From contig NC_087068.1 of assembly GCF_963678635.1 (NCBI RefSeq), positions 25,980,318 to 26,044,317 of the forward strand: a DNA stretch of 64,000 nucleotides, given 5' to 3'. This stretch comes from Symsagittifera roscoffensis. Its lineage: Eukaryota; Xenacoelomorpha; Acoela; Convolutidae. The stretch's first letter is position 1. Each line of letters begins with the position of its first letter. Of the stretch, positions 1 to 10,171 are shown piece by piece. A program made the position numbers and the translations under genes. The notes under the pieces are model-generated. The model was given only the letters and a program-made list of their open reading frames with translations, was not told the origin of the DNA and made no database searches.

Positions 1-1
1 C

Positions 2-331
2 GAAATGACGGACTACGATGAGCCATGGAACGATCTACCTGGGTTCACAGAAACTCAGGTTATTCTACAACACAATTATCAGGCTTACAGCAACCCTGCG
101 TTGAATGCATTCATCGAAAGCATCAAAATTGCTCGCAAATCGTATCACTTGATCAGAGAAAATTGTCAGGAGTTCATCAGAGACCTTCTAGTGTTCCTGG
201 GAATCCAAGACTCCTGGGCGTGTTACTTGAGAACCGCAAAGCAGACTGGTTCTGAAAGTATACTTTCAAAATTAATCATATTATACGCAAGATTTCATGA
301 ATACAGAAAAACCTGCGCAGAAAAATTTTAA
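2..331 (+). CDS. Exon-like ORF X1, left part cut by window edge
   Basis: An open frame runs from the window edge through an internal ATG at 5 to a TAA at 329-331 (about 109 codons visible). I do not recognise the product. It has a mixed, globular-protein composition and a segment ENCQEFIR (about residue 52), which recalls the N-C-x-x-F motif of papain-fold hydrolases such as PPPDE or LRAT types; that resemblance is weak. A near copy lies at 17,082-17,469, where a 3' splice site precedes the frame, so this is probably an internal or terminal exon of a host gene and the ATG need not be the start. If the exon ends earlier, at a GT such as that near 260, the tail is intron. The two copies differ almost only at replacement sites. 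Confidence 0.5.
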   Translation, partial: EMTDYDEPWNDLPGFTETQVILQHNYQAYSNPALNAFIESIKIARKSYHLIRENCQEFIRDLLVFLGIQDSWACYLRTAKQTGSESILSKLIILYARFHEYRKTCAEKF

Positions 332-1238
332 TTTCTAGCTTTGTAGACCCAACAAAAAAAAATAAAAATCTGTTGACAAAAATCTGTTTAAAACTTTAAA
401 GCTTACAATTATGTCAACCAACTGAAGAAAGGAAAAACTAAAAAGCTTGTTATTGATGTTGCTTTTGTTTCAAATTTTATGGCAGACGCGGTTTTGCAGA
501 ATTACTTAAACTTTCTCAAAAATGTTTCAAAATTCCAAATGATTTTGTATTTAGTGTGAGACAAGTTTCAAATCAGAAATAATCAGTAGAACTGGAATTT
601 TAGAAATTCGGTTTAGTTTCGTGTTATAATATTTTTTCTTGATGTCATAAAACTTTGCACACAATTTCTTAAATAACTTTTTGGTTTTTTTTTGGTCAGT
701 TTAATTGTTAATTGAGACGTAAAATTTGACGTCTAATCGATCTAATTTGCTAAGTTAAGTTAGTTGTAGTAAATCAATTGTGTCATACTATTTTGCCCCA
801 ATTTTTTTTAAATGATTTTTTTAGGTTCTTTTTGTCAGGTTAATTGGGGCATAGAATTTTAAGCCTAATCGATCTAACTTGCAACTGTAAATTAGTTGTT
901 TAAGGTCTTTTTGTGACTCGTTGATCGCTCCAGATATGATCTATCTGGGGCTCTAACTCAAAGAGCAACTCCAATTTGAATTCACCCTCCGTGTGTCACG
1001 CTACCTAGTTGTGGTCGAATAGAATTTTGCAATTATTAGTCAAAAACTGATCTTATTCCTACTCCTGTGTTTATCACTGGAAAAGCCAAGTTATTTGAGG
1101 TGAACTTTGTTTCACTTGATTTTTAGCTGCTCTTGCTAGTCATATTTACAGTTATACAGGCACAAGACATAGAGTTTGAAACATTTACTTTTAACCCTTT
1201 TCTCTGATGTTTCAAAATTGACTGTCAGATGTCTGATC
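332..1238. other. Non-coding flank of X1
   Basis: AT-rich sequence with no coding frame. At about 690-900 two related blocks follow one another, each with a core like TCAGGTTAATTG and ending in CTAATCGATCTAA, about 135 bases apart. From 903 an LTR-like repeat begins (separate entry). The same stretch follows X2 at 17,470-18,310 with a few percent difference. The two copies diverge abruptly near 1,190, where unit 2 has extra sequence and unit 1 runs into a truncated LTR. At 1,226-1,250 the 12-mer CAGATGTCTGAT stands twice in a row at the LTR edge. Confidence 0.7.
903..1110. repeat. Diverged LTR-like repeat, copy 1
   Basis: This block resembles 18,022-18,235 closely, and 16,673-17,000 and 44,660-45,030 more distantly. 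Shared landmarks in the same order are a GACTCG/GACTTATGGTCGC-like start, a CTCAAAGAG or CTCATTGAG box, CACGCTA, a GGCCGGATAGATT or GGTCGAATAGAATT box, and an ACTGATC or ACCGATCC box. The two more distant copies lie at the 5' (high-coordinate) side of the minus-strand C elements, so these may be C-type LTRs or part of the C leader. Clean TG..CA ends could not be fixed by eye. Confidence 0.45.
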
Positions 1239-1460
1239 AGATGTCTGATCTAAATTAAGTACCTATTAAACCGAACACCATATTCAATAGTTATTTATGA
1301 GTCTCTATCGCTCTCATGATTTCGAGGTCAGATTCGAATCAGACATAACATTATCGATTGAATTTTAGTTGATAACAAACTCTTCTTAATTCCTATTTCT
1401 TTCACACATTATGTCTCAACCCAGATCTAACATATATACTCCGAATCGGTGGGTATAACA
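1239..1460 (+). repeat. A1 5' LTR, 5'-truncated
   Basis: It corresponds to bases 107-328 of the 328-base LTR seen intact at 7,992-8,319 and 18,845-19,172. It ends GGGTATAACA immediately before TGGCGC. At diagnostic sites (TTTCGAGGTC near 1,322 and CAGATCTAAC near 1,422) it agrees with the A2 5' LTR and not with its own 3' LTR. Confidence 0.9.
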
Positions 1461-2740
1461 TGGCGCGGCCAGCACTAACAAAAAACCCACTGGGTATCGC
1501 CCCATTCTGGCAGAAAGCCTCGGCGGAACCTCCGACCGAGTGAGAAAATTGGAACCAGCAGCTTAATTTAGGAATTGTCGCAAAAGACGGAATAAATCTG
1601 CAAAAACTATTACAGGATCCACCCACAGTACGGAAACCTCAAGAGCCTCGTTATGAGCTCCCTACCGAGGGTGAAACGCAATAGCAAACTAGGGACCGGA
1701 ACATACGCAATCAGGAGAAAAAGATCCAATGGGATAACCAGTGTGCTCAATTGGATAACTTGGGACCCACCGTGAATGGAATCCCATGGGAGGAAGCCGA
1801 CATAAAAGTCCGAAGCTGTATTTACCTCAGTCTCGGAAACGAGGGACAAAGACGTCTCAGTCAACTTTTCTCAGATTTAAAAATACAAGAAACATCAACG
1901 AGGGCATTTTGGAATAGCTTAGAGCATCTTGTCATCAAAGACCGCAACGTGACGTTCGATAGATACGAAGCGTTCATCAGAAAGCAGAACAAGACGGAAA
2001 CATTAGAGCAATTCCACTGTGGCCTCACGGAACTTGTCATTAAAAAAAATTTCAAATGTCCTAATTGCAACGATAACACTTTGGAAACCGAAATTATTCG
2101 AGATCTAATCACAACGAATATGACAAATGATGAGGTACAAAAAGACCTACTGGCCGAGACGAAATCCCCCACACAAGCATTCGAATATGCAATACGTAGA
2201 GAAAAAGGTTTGGAAAACCAGCTCCAAATACGCAAGCAAGGTTCCGCAACATTTTCTTCCCAGCAGACAGGCAACAAATCCGAACCAGTTGGGTTCATAC
2301 AAAAACGAGGAGGGGACTCATATCGTAATAATAGACGGGGGAACAGAGGTCGAGGACAACCACAGCGGGGAACTTCACAACGACAAGGCAGCGATAGAAA
2401 GCAATCTTGTTTTAAGTGCGGAAATCCGTTCGGACCCGGACATCTTCAACAATGTCCGGCAAAAGATAAAATCTGCAATAAATGCACGAAAAGAGGACAC
2501 TACGCCAGACTCTGTAATTCTTCAAACGTCAATGCAATCAGCGAAGAGCAAGATCCCGAAATAAAATTGCAGGATACAGATATAACAGCGTACGTCGATT
2601 ATCTACCGGCAGGGGATGTAGTTCCGGGATGGGATCTCACCCATCCAAATGACCACAGCGTAAACGCAGTGAGTTTCCAAGAGGAAACGGCAGACAAACT
2701 TAAGACGGAGGACTTGAAAGGACACCTAATTCAGGTATAA
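1460..2740 (+). pseudogene. gag: A1 gag (structural protein), two nonsense codons
   Basis: The frame of 426 codons opens with an ATG at 1,460-1,462 that joins the last LTR base to the primer-binding site. It is broken by TGA at 1,541-1,543 (TGG in A2) and TAG at 1,682-1,684 (TCG in A2), and is then open to the TAA at 2,738-2,740. Two Cys-His boxes lie near the C-terminus at 2,407-2,515: a non-standard C-x2-C-x7-H-x3-C followed by the usual C-x2-C-x4-H-x4-C. Basic Arg/Gly/Gln-rich sequence precedes them, as is common for nucleocapsid domains. The protein would package element RNA in a cytoplasmic particle. The TAA at the gag/protease border is in the same frame as the protease start and is also present in A2. 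Confidence 0.88.
1461..1478 (+). promoter_or_regulatory. Primer-binding site of A1
   Basis: TGGCGCGGCCAGCAC directly follows the LTR end. A TGG start matches the complement of the CCA end of a tRNA. I could not name the tRNA. The site overlaps the gag reading frame completely, because the ATG begins at the last LTR base (1,460). Confidence 0.6.
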
Positions 2741-3083
2741 ATAGGAAACAATTACATTGTCTTCATTGCGGATACAGGATCTCCAACGTCATTTGTCAAC
2801 AACTGCCACTACACTACATAATACAGTGAAAAAGGCAAGACGCATTCAGATGAACCAAGATGACGAGGCAAATAGAATGGTATGTTATAATGGCTACAAA
2901 ATTCCTACGTTCGGAAGGCTGATTACACCAATAGAGTCAGGAGGTTGGACAATCAACACCGCCACATTTATTGTGATTGACGATAAACGGGCGAACATCT
3001 TGGGACGAAATCTCCTACCGCAACTAGGCATACACCTTCATCAAGAAAAACCAATATGGGAAGTCAATCAATTGTATTGCTGA
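2741..3083 (+). pseudogene. pol: A1 aspartic protease, frameshifted
   Basis: Directly after the gag stop, in the same frame, comes FIADTGSPTSFVN with the catalytic D-T-G (about 2,773-2,781). The rest of the domain, ending in a family-typical ILGRNLLPQLG near 2,995-3,030, is in the next frame (open 2,757-3,083). A one-base shift therefore lies near 2,800-2,830. The shift and the stop before it are both present in A2, so they predate the duplication or belong to the element's expression mode. The role would be maturation of Gag-Pol. Confidence 0.8.
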
Positions 3084-4121
3084 CACAGACCAATCAGATC
3101 CAGTCATAACCAATTGGGTAAAATCAACATATCCGGGGTTGTGTACGCGCATCGGACGCTCAAAAAACCATATGGTTCACACAAAATTTCTAAACGATTT
3201 CAAGGCACTTCAACAAAAACGACGCAGAATTCCGATACATATTCAGGAAAAAATTGAACAAGAAATCAAATCTCTAATTGATCAAGGCCATTTTGTGAAA
3301 CTCGATAGTTGTAGTGACAAACAGTTCATTAGTCCAATTGTAATAACTGTAAAGAAAGATCATACAATAAAACTGGCAATGGACTCCAAACAAATTAACA
3401 AAGCGATACATAAAAACAAGTATCAAATGCCAAATATCGTTGTACTCTTGGACAACGTAGCTCAATCAGCTCAAGAAGGTAATGGAAAACCAGGGACAAC
3501 ATATTTTTCCACCATTGACCTTCCATACGCCTACCGTCAACTAAAATTAGATGATACAACCAAAACGTAGTGTAATTTTTGTATAATTGGCGGACAAGCA
3601 ACCGGCACCTATCAATTTCAGACTGGATTCTTCGGGCTCACGGATATGGCCGCAGAATTCCAGAAAGCCATCGATCTAACTTTAAACAACAAAAAAGATA
3701 CCTTCGCTGTTCTCGACGACATCTTGATTATATCCCACGGAACAAAAGAACACCATATGGATAAACTGAAAAAGGTCTTAGACAAGTTAGATCAAGAAAA
3801 TATGAATATTTTGGTTAATAAGTGTAAATTCGGTTGTAAAGAAGTCGAATGGCTCGGTTTTGTCATAAATGAATACGGAACCATACCGATGCACAAGAAA
3901 ACTGACGCAATCACTAAACTGCACCACCCGACAACGTTCAAACAATTAAAAAGTTTTATGGGATCAGTTCAACCTTTAAATAAATTTATACCAAATCTGA
4001 CTCAATTGTGTGCACCGTTGAGACCACTTTTATCATCTTCCTCAAATTCTATTACGTTTGGGAACAAAAACATGATAAAGCATTTAAAACCATCCTTACA
4101 GCGGTCCAAAACATCACAGAA
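3084..4121 (+). pseudogene. pol: A1 reverse transcriptase
   Basis: An RNA-dependent DNA polymerase of gypsy type. Visible are the fingers region from 3,139, the first catalytic motif FSTIDLPYAY (about 3,508-3,537), the QFQTGFFGLTDMAAEFQ block (3,613-3,663) and the active-site box AVLDDILI (3,703-3,726; FLDD in A2). After that comes the thumb with a W-L-G-F motif near 3,850. A TAG at 3,568-3,570 replaces CAG of A2. Near 4,045 a missing A (three instead of four) shifts the frame before RNase H. In A2 this site is intact. Confidence 0.88.
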
Positions 4122-4822
4122 AACCGACATTTTGTAAGTAATCGAGAGACCAGAATAGTGTGTGACGCAATCCGCGATGGTATTGGAGCAGCGCTGGAAC
4201 AAGAAACTCCAGACGGATGGGCTACGGTGGCATATGCCTCCAGATTTTTGAATACGTACGAAAATAAATATTCAGTAAACGAGTTAGAACTTTTAGCTGC
4301 GGTATGTGCCATTGATCATTTTAAATACTATCTGATGGCCGCCGCTTTACATTAATTATTGACCATCAAGCTTTGGTTAGTGCTCTAAACAGCAATAAAA
4401 GTAAAAAAACATATCAAAGTCGTCTAACTAGATGGATTGACCGTCTCCTCCCATTTGTTTTTAATATAAAACACCTTTCCGGCAGCAAAATGGGTTTGAT
4501 TGATTATATTTTGCGCCACCCGGTGGGGAAATCACAACCCCCCGCGTATTGGAACGAAAATTTCATAGTTGCACTTATTGATGACTTCATCTCTTGCCTT
4601 GAATTTCAAGACAGCACTATAGCTAACATTGAAATGTTCGAAAAACCAAACGGTGTTCAACGCACGTTACAGCTCGACCGAAACGAAAATTTTCCTCGTT
4701 CAGATTTGAACCTAAAATCAACAGAATTCACTGTTAATAGTTCACTTCTGAAAAACAGTCACTTTCTATTGAAATCAAACAATTCAAACATTTCTAACCA
4801 GTCCACATTCACGAAAGATTAA
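4122..4822 (+). pseudogene. pol: A1 RNase H and connection to integrase
   Basis: RNase H degrades the RNA strand of the RNA:DNA hybrid. The frame shows IVCDAIRDGIGAALEQ (first Asp; A2 has DAS), YASRFLN, then NELELLAA with its Glu. A 2-base loss at 4,334 breaks the DHQAL part away into the frame 4,373-4,822. That frame ends with the gypsy-typical GSKMGLIDYILRHP block. A TAA at 4,820-4,822 is shared with A2; reading resumes in the same frame after it, so it is an old nonsense change in a linker of unknown function. Confidence 0.83.
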
Positions 4823-5877
4823 AAAGATAATTTTTTTTTTCGATATCTTCCTAAAAAACCTTTTTTCGTCAGAAAATCCAGCACTCCACTTTACACAGAG
4901 TCGAACAGACAGTTGCAAACAGGGATGGCGCTACACCCGTTTAAAAAAATTTTACGCAAATGCCACAACGGACAGCAAACGACAGTAACAATCCCGCCTA
5001 CTAACTTTGCATCATTCACAGAGATCCCAGACGAACAAACCTCAACATCTCTCTCATTCATCGATGTCATGCATCAAGTGATACTGTCGGAAGATAGTTT
5101 TACTGTTAAGAAAAAGTCAGACCAGTTATGCCAAACAGACACTCCAGACCACCGCTGTTACGGAAAAATCTCCGAAAGGCACTCGATGTAGACTTTATCG
5201 CGGCGGCCACAAAACGTGACCGAAATCTTCAACCCCAATGATTAATATGGTACGCCAGCAAAAGTGGGATCAGATCAAAGCCTGCTATGGACCATATTTT
5301 TACAATGTACGTGACCGATTATCCGTCCGTAACAACGTCTTATTATACGATGACCGAGTTGTGATTCCAAAGCAGTTAAGGCAACTTCAAGTATTATCCG
5401 GAAAAAACACTTCACTAGCCTAGACGCTGTAGTCGAACCGAATGAAGAAATCCAGTTGGATTTTGCCGGACCTTTACCGGATGAAAAAAATAAGGACGTG
5501 TACATCCTAGTTGGGATAGATAAATTCTCAAGATTCCCATCAGCAAAAGTGGTAGCAAATAACAAGGCAGATACAATCATTAAATTTATGCAAACTCATA
5601 TTGTAAATCATGGTGTACCAAGAAATATTCGGTGTGACCAAGCCCAAGGGTTTCGAAAAAATTTATGATCTATTGTAAAAGCAAAAACATTAAACTAATA
5701 TTCGCTCCAGTTGACGATTATCGCTCAATGGGTATGTTAGAAAGACTTATCAGAACTTTGAACACTCGCTTCTCTATTATGAAGATAGATAAAAAAAATT
5801 CACCGTATAAATTAGCGTCAAACGTGGTAGAGTTAATCGAGACACTGCGTGTTACTCCACAGCAACAACTAAAATAA
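4823..5877 (+). pseudogene. pol: A1 linker and integrase, zinc domain deleted
   Basis: Linker sequence runs in two frames (4,823-5,190, then from about 5,150). The integrase N-terminal part YNVRDRLSVRNNVLLYDDR is present, but 144 bases found in A2 (23,074-23,217) are missing at 5,382. This in-frame loss removes the whole HHCC zinc-binding domain. The catalytic core keeps Asp in LDFAGPLPDE (5,456-5,485), Asp in CDQAQGF (about 5,634-5,654) and Glu in GMLERLIRTLN (about 5,731-5,763). A 4-base loss near 5,655 shifts the frame between the second Asp and the Glu. The D-D-E core cannot be made as one chain. Confidence 0.86.
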
Positions 5878-7963
5878 CGCCGCTTGAAGCACACTATGGG
5901 CGTAAACCAAACACCCCGTTAAGTAATATCTGCAAAAAACCCAAAATCTCTAATCTCTCTGGGGAAAACACAAAGCTTTCGTGTTTAGATGAAAAAATAC
6001 TAACAAAACCCGCCCTCACGCCCGAAACAATATGGAACAGAGACATAAACAGTGAAGACGAGCTGAGTGTGGTTTATAAAAGTAACTACCTCCCAGAACC
6101 AACCTTTGACCCAGCGGGACCATCAACACAGGCGATTCGCAGTAAGACAGCGGGACCAGCAAGTAGTAGTCAAACCAGTACACAGCAGAAAAAGCAGATG
6201 ACACTTTCAGACACTGACGAGGATGAGGAGTTCGATCAAGCTCTGCTGAAGAAATTCCCAATAGGTGCGCATGTCCCACTTAGTAACATACCTACGACTT
6301 ACAAAAGGTTAAACATTCTTTTCTCGCCGATAACCCGCAGCATGATATAGCGAACATAAGAACAAGAAAACCAATTTGTTGGCTTACACATCAAGAAAAA
6401 CAACGGCTAGAAAGGGCCCCTCTGGTTTTCCTAAAAGATCGTTTTAACGGACCTCAGAACATCGTAGACCCAAGATTGGGTGAACGTATTGAACAAGTGG
6501 CAAGAAAATTGGGTACAATAGCACGTAAAACAAAAAATCCGGGGGTATTCGGTGCCCAATTTAAAATAATCGAAAACGGATCAATTATTAATTACTCCCC
6601 GCACACTCACTGCATGGGTTCGGGAAGATGGAAAACAGCCGAGGGTAATAAGACACGACAGCCTAGCTTTTGTTCCGAATCCTCGAACTTACGGAAAATG
6701 TAGACCGGCGCAGCTAAAAGACTTTGTAGCATACAAATATTTACCAAGAGCTAAACCCCGTATTTCAGCCGCAGGAGCCCAACACTCAAAACCAACTGGT
6801 CCAAAAGTCAGAAAAAAACAGGCACCCAAGGAACAACGGAACACGGCGGAGAACTCATCGACATCCGCAAGCCCTAAAAAAAGCCACCCAAAAATATTGA
6901 AGAACTCATCCGACAAACGATGAACCGAAAATCACTGGGACAACATATCATACATAAGGCATCATCGACAAAGTCGAAACAGCAGCCTCCAAAAAACCCA
7001 CCAAAAGCAACTAAAATTCTAAGATCTCCGAGTCGAAAAGGAAAGGGCAGTCCATAGAAAGTACGCAGAGACAACGCACACATTGAGTTTGAATGTGACA
7101 CAACGATCTCATTATCATCTGACGATTCTGTCAACAAGGAGATGACACAATTGACACACATGCCCCCAGCCAAAAAGATTGACAGGAAAAACACGCCGCC
7201 TTAGGAGAATTTACCAACCCGTAGGTCCACGACGACCAAAATAAGTACGCTTGCGAATAAGTTCGGAAATGCAATTCCAATTAATACAATTGCCAATGAT
7301 ACCACTGCGGACAACGAGGTTTGTCACATAATGATGCAACATGGGAATAATCAAAATGACGGATCTATGATCCAAGCAACGAGCACGACTCACGAATCGT
7401 CGACAGATATCGAGTGCATCGAAATCAACGCAAATGACGAAACGCCAGAACAATTAAGAATTGAAAAAACCAATGATAAGACAGAGGAATACCTCAATTC
7501 AATACGCGACACAGCCAGTCCAAAAGACACACTGTGTATTCCGACAATGACAACCACGAATTCAATTCAACAACAGGATAACCCGAGTGATAAATTTATT
7601 ACGACGATAGCTACACCAAAATAATCCGGATCACCACAAAGCCCAAACCCAAGAGCGATTAGTTCGCGTTACGTAATTGATCGACCAACCGGTACCTCCA
7701 ACTCACCGGATAAATTGCTCATTGATGGCTTCAATGACGCAATGAAAATCCTAAAATCCATTTCGCCGTTGAAAAATTCCATGACATTTCAACGAGAATG
7801 CGAGAGACAAGATCGCCCTAAATGCCCCATAAAACACAAAAAGGCGGTGAAAAACAGCGAATCAAAAGCCCAACACACAGCACAATTCTTGGCTGAAATT
7901 AACGCCCTCCAAAAGTCACCTCTACCGAGGGAGGATCAAGACAAAGAACAGGAGAAAATATGA
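5878..7963 (+). pseudogene. A1 post-integrase coding region of unknown function
   Basis: About 2.08 kb between the integrase core and the polypurine tract reads as protein-like sequence in pieces: 6,069-6,350, 6,476-6,703, 7,331-7,624 and 7,715-7,963. The A2 counterpart shows longer frames. The predicted chain is rich in Lys, Thr, Ser, Pro and Asn, with an acidic patch TLSDTDEDEEFDQ near 6,202 and a Leu/Arg-rich helical part in A2. I see no signal peptide, no membrane segment and no cysteine pattern, so it does not look like an envelope protein. It may be an integrase tail, a chromatin-targeting domain or a separate ORF. It ends only 28 bases before the 3' LTR. Confidence 0.6.
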
Positions 7964-7978
7964 TGTGCTCATCATATG

Positions 7979-7991
7979 AAAGAAGGGGGAA
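7979..7991 (+). promoter_or_regulatory. A1 polypurine tract
   Basis: GAAAGAAGGGGGAA stands directly before the TGTTAT start of the 3' LTR, the expected place and composition for the plus-strand DNA primer. Confidence 0.8.
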
Positions 7992-8319
7992 TGTTATCCG
8001 TACGGATATACTGGATATCCATTAGAACTCAGTATTACGAAACTCAGATATAACTTAGATTGTTTATAGTTCTAACGTTATGTAAACGTAACCATACAGA
8101 TGTCTGATCTAAATTAAGTACCTATTAAACCTAACACCATATTCAATAGTTATTTATGAGTCTCTGTCGCTCTCATGATTTCGTGGTCAGATTCGAATCA
8201 AACATAACATTATCGATTGAATTTAAGTTGATAACAAGCTCTTCTTAATTCCTATTTCTTTCACACATTATGTCTCAACTCATATCTAACATATATACTC
8301 CGAATCCGTGGGTATAACA
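7992..8319 (+). repeat. A1 3' LTR
   Basis: 328 bases from TGTTATCC to GGTATAACA with 6-base inverted ends (TGTTAT/ATAACA). It shares TTTCGTGGTC and CATATCTAAC with the A2 3' LTR, against TTTCGAGGTC and CAGATCTAAC in both 5' LTRs. A clean target-site duplication was not found. Confidence 0.93.
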
Positions 8320-9094
8320 TTTTATTTCCGCAGAAACTCAAGCTGCGTTGAGTTGTTCAGCCTTCTCACTTGTAAAATGCCAGTACAATGAAGCAGCAAC
8401 TCTTCATTGATTTAACATTTACCCGTACAAAACGAACAACTGAGACTTTTTTCATTTCACTTTTAAGTGTCCAATTCGTTTCTCCCAATTTGAATGGCAA
8501 AAAGTACAATGCATTCATCGGAAATTCTGTTTTTCTTGAACTCGTGCCGATTTGCGGTTTGAGCCAAACTGGAACAACTCCAGATTGTTAATGGTTCCAA
8601 GATATTGCCCAGCGCACCAAACAAAAACTGATAAAAAACAAAAGTTCAGAAAACTTTTCGTTCTCTGTTGTAGCACTTGGTTTTCCCCGTGAGTTCCCTC
8701 CTTGCAACCCAAATTTGACACCATGCAATTTTTTTTCTATGGGGCACAAAGAGTCTACAAAGAAGCTCCTTTGGCATCTTTAGATGATCTAAAACGTAAA
8801 ATTAAACAAGGCTCGAACAAATTAAAATTAAAAGAAGAATGCTGAGGAAGGTTGTATGCGGGATACACATTTTAATTTATCTGGTTTGTAAATTTTCTCT
8901 GAATGAATAAAACATTTTTCTTTGTAAAATCTTTTTGTAGTGCAGTTCTTTTCCAGGTTGAACAAAATCTTAGCGGTGACTACACAACGTATGTATTGGG
9001 CTACTGGGTATGCGTGCAAAATTATGGGTTGACAATATCGACCAGGTAGTTGTCGAGATATTCCACTTTGGATCCTTTTTTTCGGGACATTCTG
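8320..9094 (+). mobile_element. Mariner-like transposon remnant M1, 3' part
   Basis: It contains a degenerate C-terminal half of a DDE transposase of the IS630/Tc1/mariner superfamily. The stretch 8,682-8,745 reads PPCNPNLTPCNFF, matching the family block P-P-x-S-P-D-L-T-P-x-D-F-F with the catalytic Asp changed to Asn. After a frame change, YKEAPLASLDDLKRKI follows. The 3' end GGGACATTCTG at 9,084-9,094 is the inverted form of CAGGGTGTCCC at 18,716, the 5' terminus preserved in unit 2. Element A is inserted inside it. An adjacent open frame at 8,388-8,591 carries no recognisable motif and is probably part of the decayed transposase. Confidence 0.75.
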
Positions 9095-9141
9095 TGTTTT
9101 TTTCAAAGCAAGTTTGAATCTATATCAGGGTGTAGCTAAGA

Positions 9142-9850
9142 TCATTTTGAGCATCTAAATAAAGTGGGAAATGTTGTAAATTGTTTATTTTTAGATTGAT
9201 CTATATCGGTTTTTACTGCATATTTACATTCTAATCGTGGTGATGTTTCATTTTTTCCAAGACAAAATTTATTATTTTGTGGTATTTCAACTGTAGTTTT
9301 TCGTGTAAGTAATTCAGGTGGTGTATTTCTACTTAGTGTATCTGGTAATGCAAGATTTTTTCCTGCTGTCCAAACTATGTGTAAGTTTGGGAATTTCATT
9401 AAAATTAATTGAAACCTGTAAACTCTATGGTTTGGATTTGATTTTTCTAAGTGTTTCATGATACTGTTCTAGAATTATAAACATTTCATCTTTAGTTTGT
9501 GATTACATGAAAACATCGTCTAAGTATGTGATTGCATTTTTCTTGAGTATAAGTGGTTGAAAGATTTTACTCATAAAAGCTGAAAAAGCTGCTGGTCCTA
9601 TGGATATTCCATAGAATGTTCTGTTGATTTCCAATAACGAATTGTATTAACCGTCGTGATGGTTCATCTAATGGCATTTGATTATATGCGCTATTCATGT
9701 CTGCAGTTATGAAATATTTACCATTTAATTTTGTTAGGATTACTTGAATGGGTTCTATGGGCCAATGGCATTTAGATTCGTCAATTAGGGAATTGAGATA
9801 TCTAGCGTCTAGAACAAATTTTAGTGATTCTTCTTTAGCTAGGATGATAA
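9142..9850 (-). pseudogene. pol: C1a reverse transcriptase palm fused to RNase H tail
   Basis: The RT palm is visible as AYNQMPLDE near 9,675 and TYLDDVFM at 9,502-9,528, followed at once by a TAA codon. After about 15 further residues the chain jumps to NPNHRVYRF and WTAGKNLALPDTLSRNT (9,142-9,459), which is the RNase H/integrase connection of gypsy elements. The RT thumb, connection and almost all of RNase H are absent. C3 shows the same jump. A frameshift near 9,620 also breaks the palm. The remnant cannot encode a polymerase. Confidence 0.8.
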
Positions 9851-10171
9851 CTGGGTTGATAAAGGTGTTACCTTTTGGTTGTTTCTCTTTATGTACTGGA
9901 GAAAAAATTTCTGTTTACTTTATCATGTAAGTGTATTGGTACTTTGCTTGCTCTTTGTTTTTTGAAAATTGCGTCAGGTTTTAAAGGTAAATATAGTGGT
10001 GAAGTAATTTTTCCGACATCAAGTTTTGATGTTGCATAAACTGTTGGGTATTTTAGTAATAGTTTGGCTAATTTGTCGAATTCGTTTTGTGTTATTTGAG
10101 ATTGTTAAAAATTAAACATTGTTAGAAATTTTTGTTGTTCTTCTGTATATTGTGATATTTTAAACGTTGGT

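Larger units (their letters stand above)
1239..8319 (+). mobile_element. Ty3/gypsy-like LTR retrotransposon A1 (defective)
   Basis: The order is truncated 5' LTR, primer-binding site, gag with zinc knuckles, aspartic protease, reverse transcriptase, RNase H, linker, integrase, a long post-integrase coding region, polypurine tract and 3' LTR. Protease before RT-RNaseH before integrase is the Ty3/gypsy order. The clade was not determined. The element lacks the first 106 bases of its 5' LTR and has nonsense codons, frameshifts and a 144-base integrase deletion, so it cannot be autonomous. It sits inside a mariner-like remnant (8,320-9,094 on its right). Confidence 0.9.

Noticed and set aside
1402-2298. 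Minus-strand ORFs opposite A1 gag (also 19,114-20,012 in A2)
   Set aside because: Shadows of the gag frame; gag has the zinc knuckles and the correct LTR and protease context.
5878-7963. Envelope gene in the post-integrase region of A
   Set aside because: No signal peptide, membrane helix or cleavage-site-like feature can be seen in either copy, so the element is described as having an unknown 3' coding region.
8388-8591. 67-codon ORF, also at 26,224-26,427, as a conserved small gene
   Set aside because: It lies inside the mariner remnant just upstream of the transposase C-terminal block and its conservation is explained by the segmental duplication.
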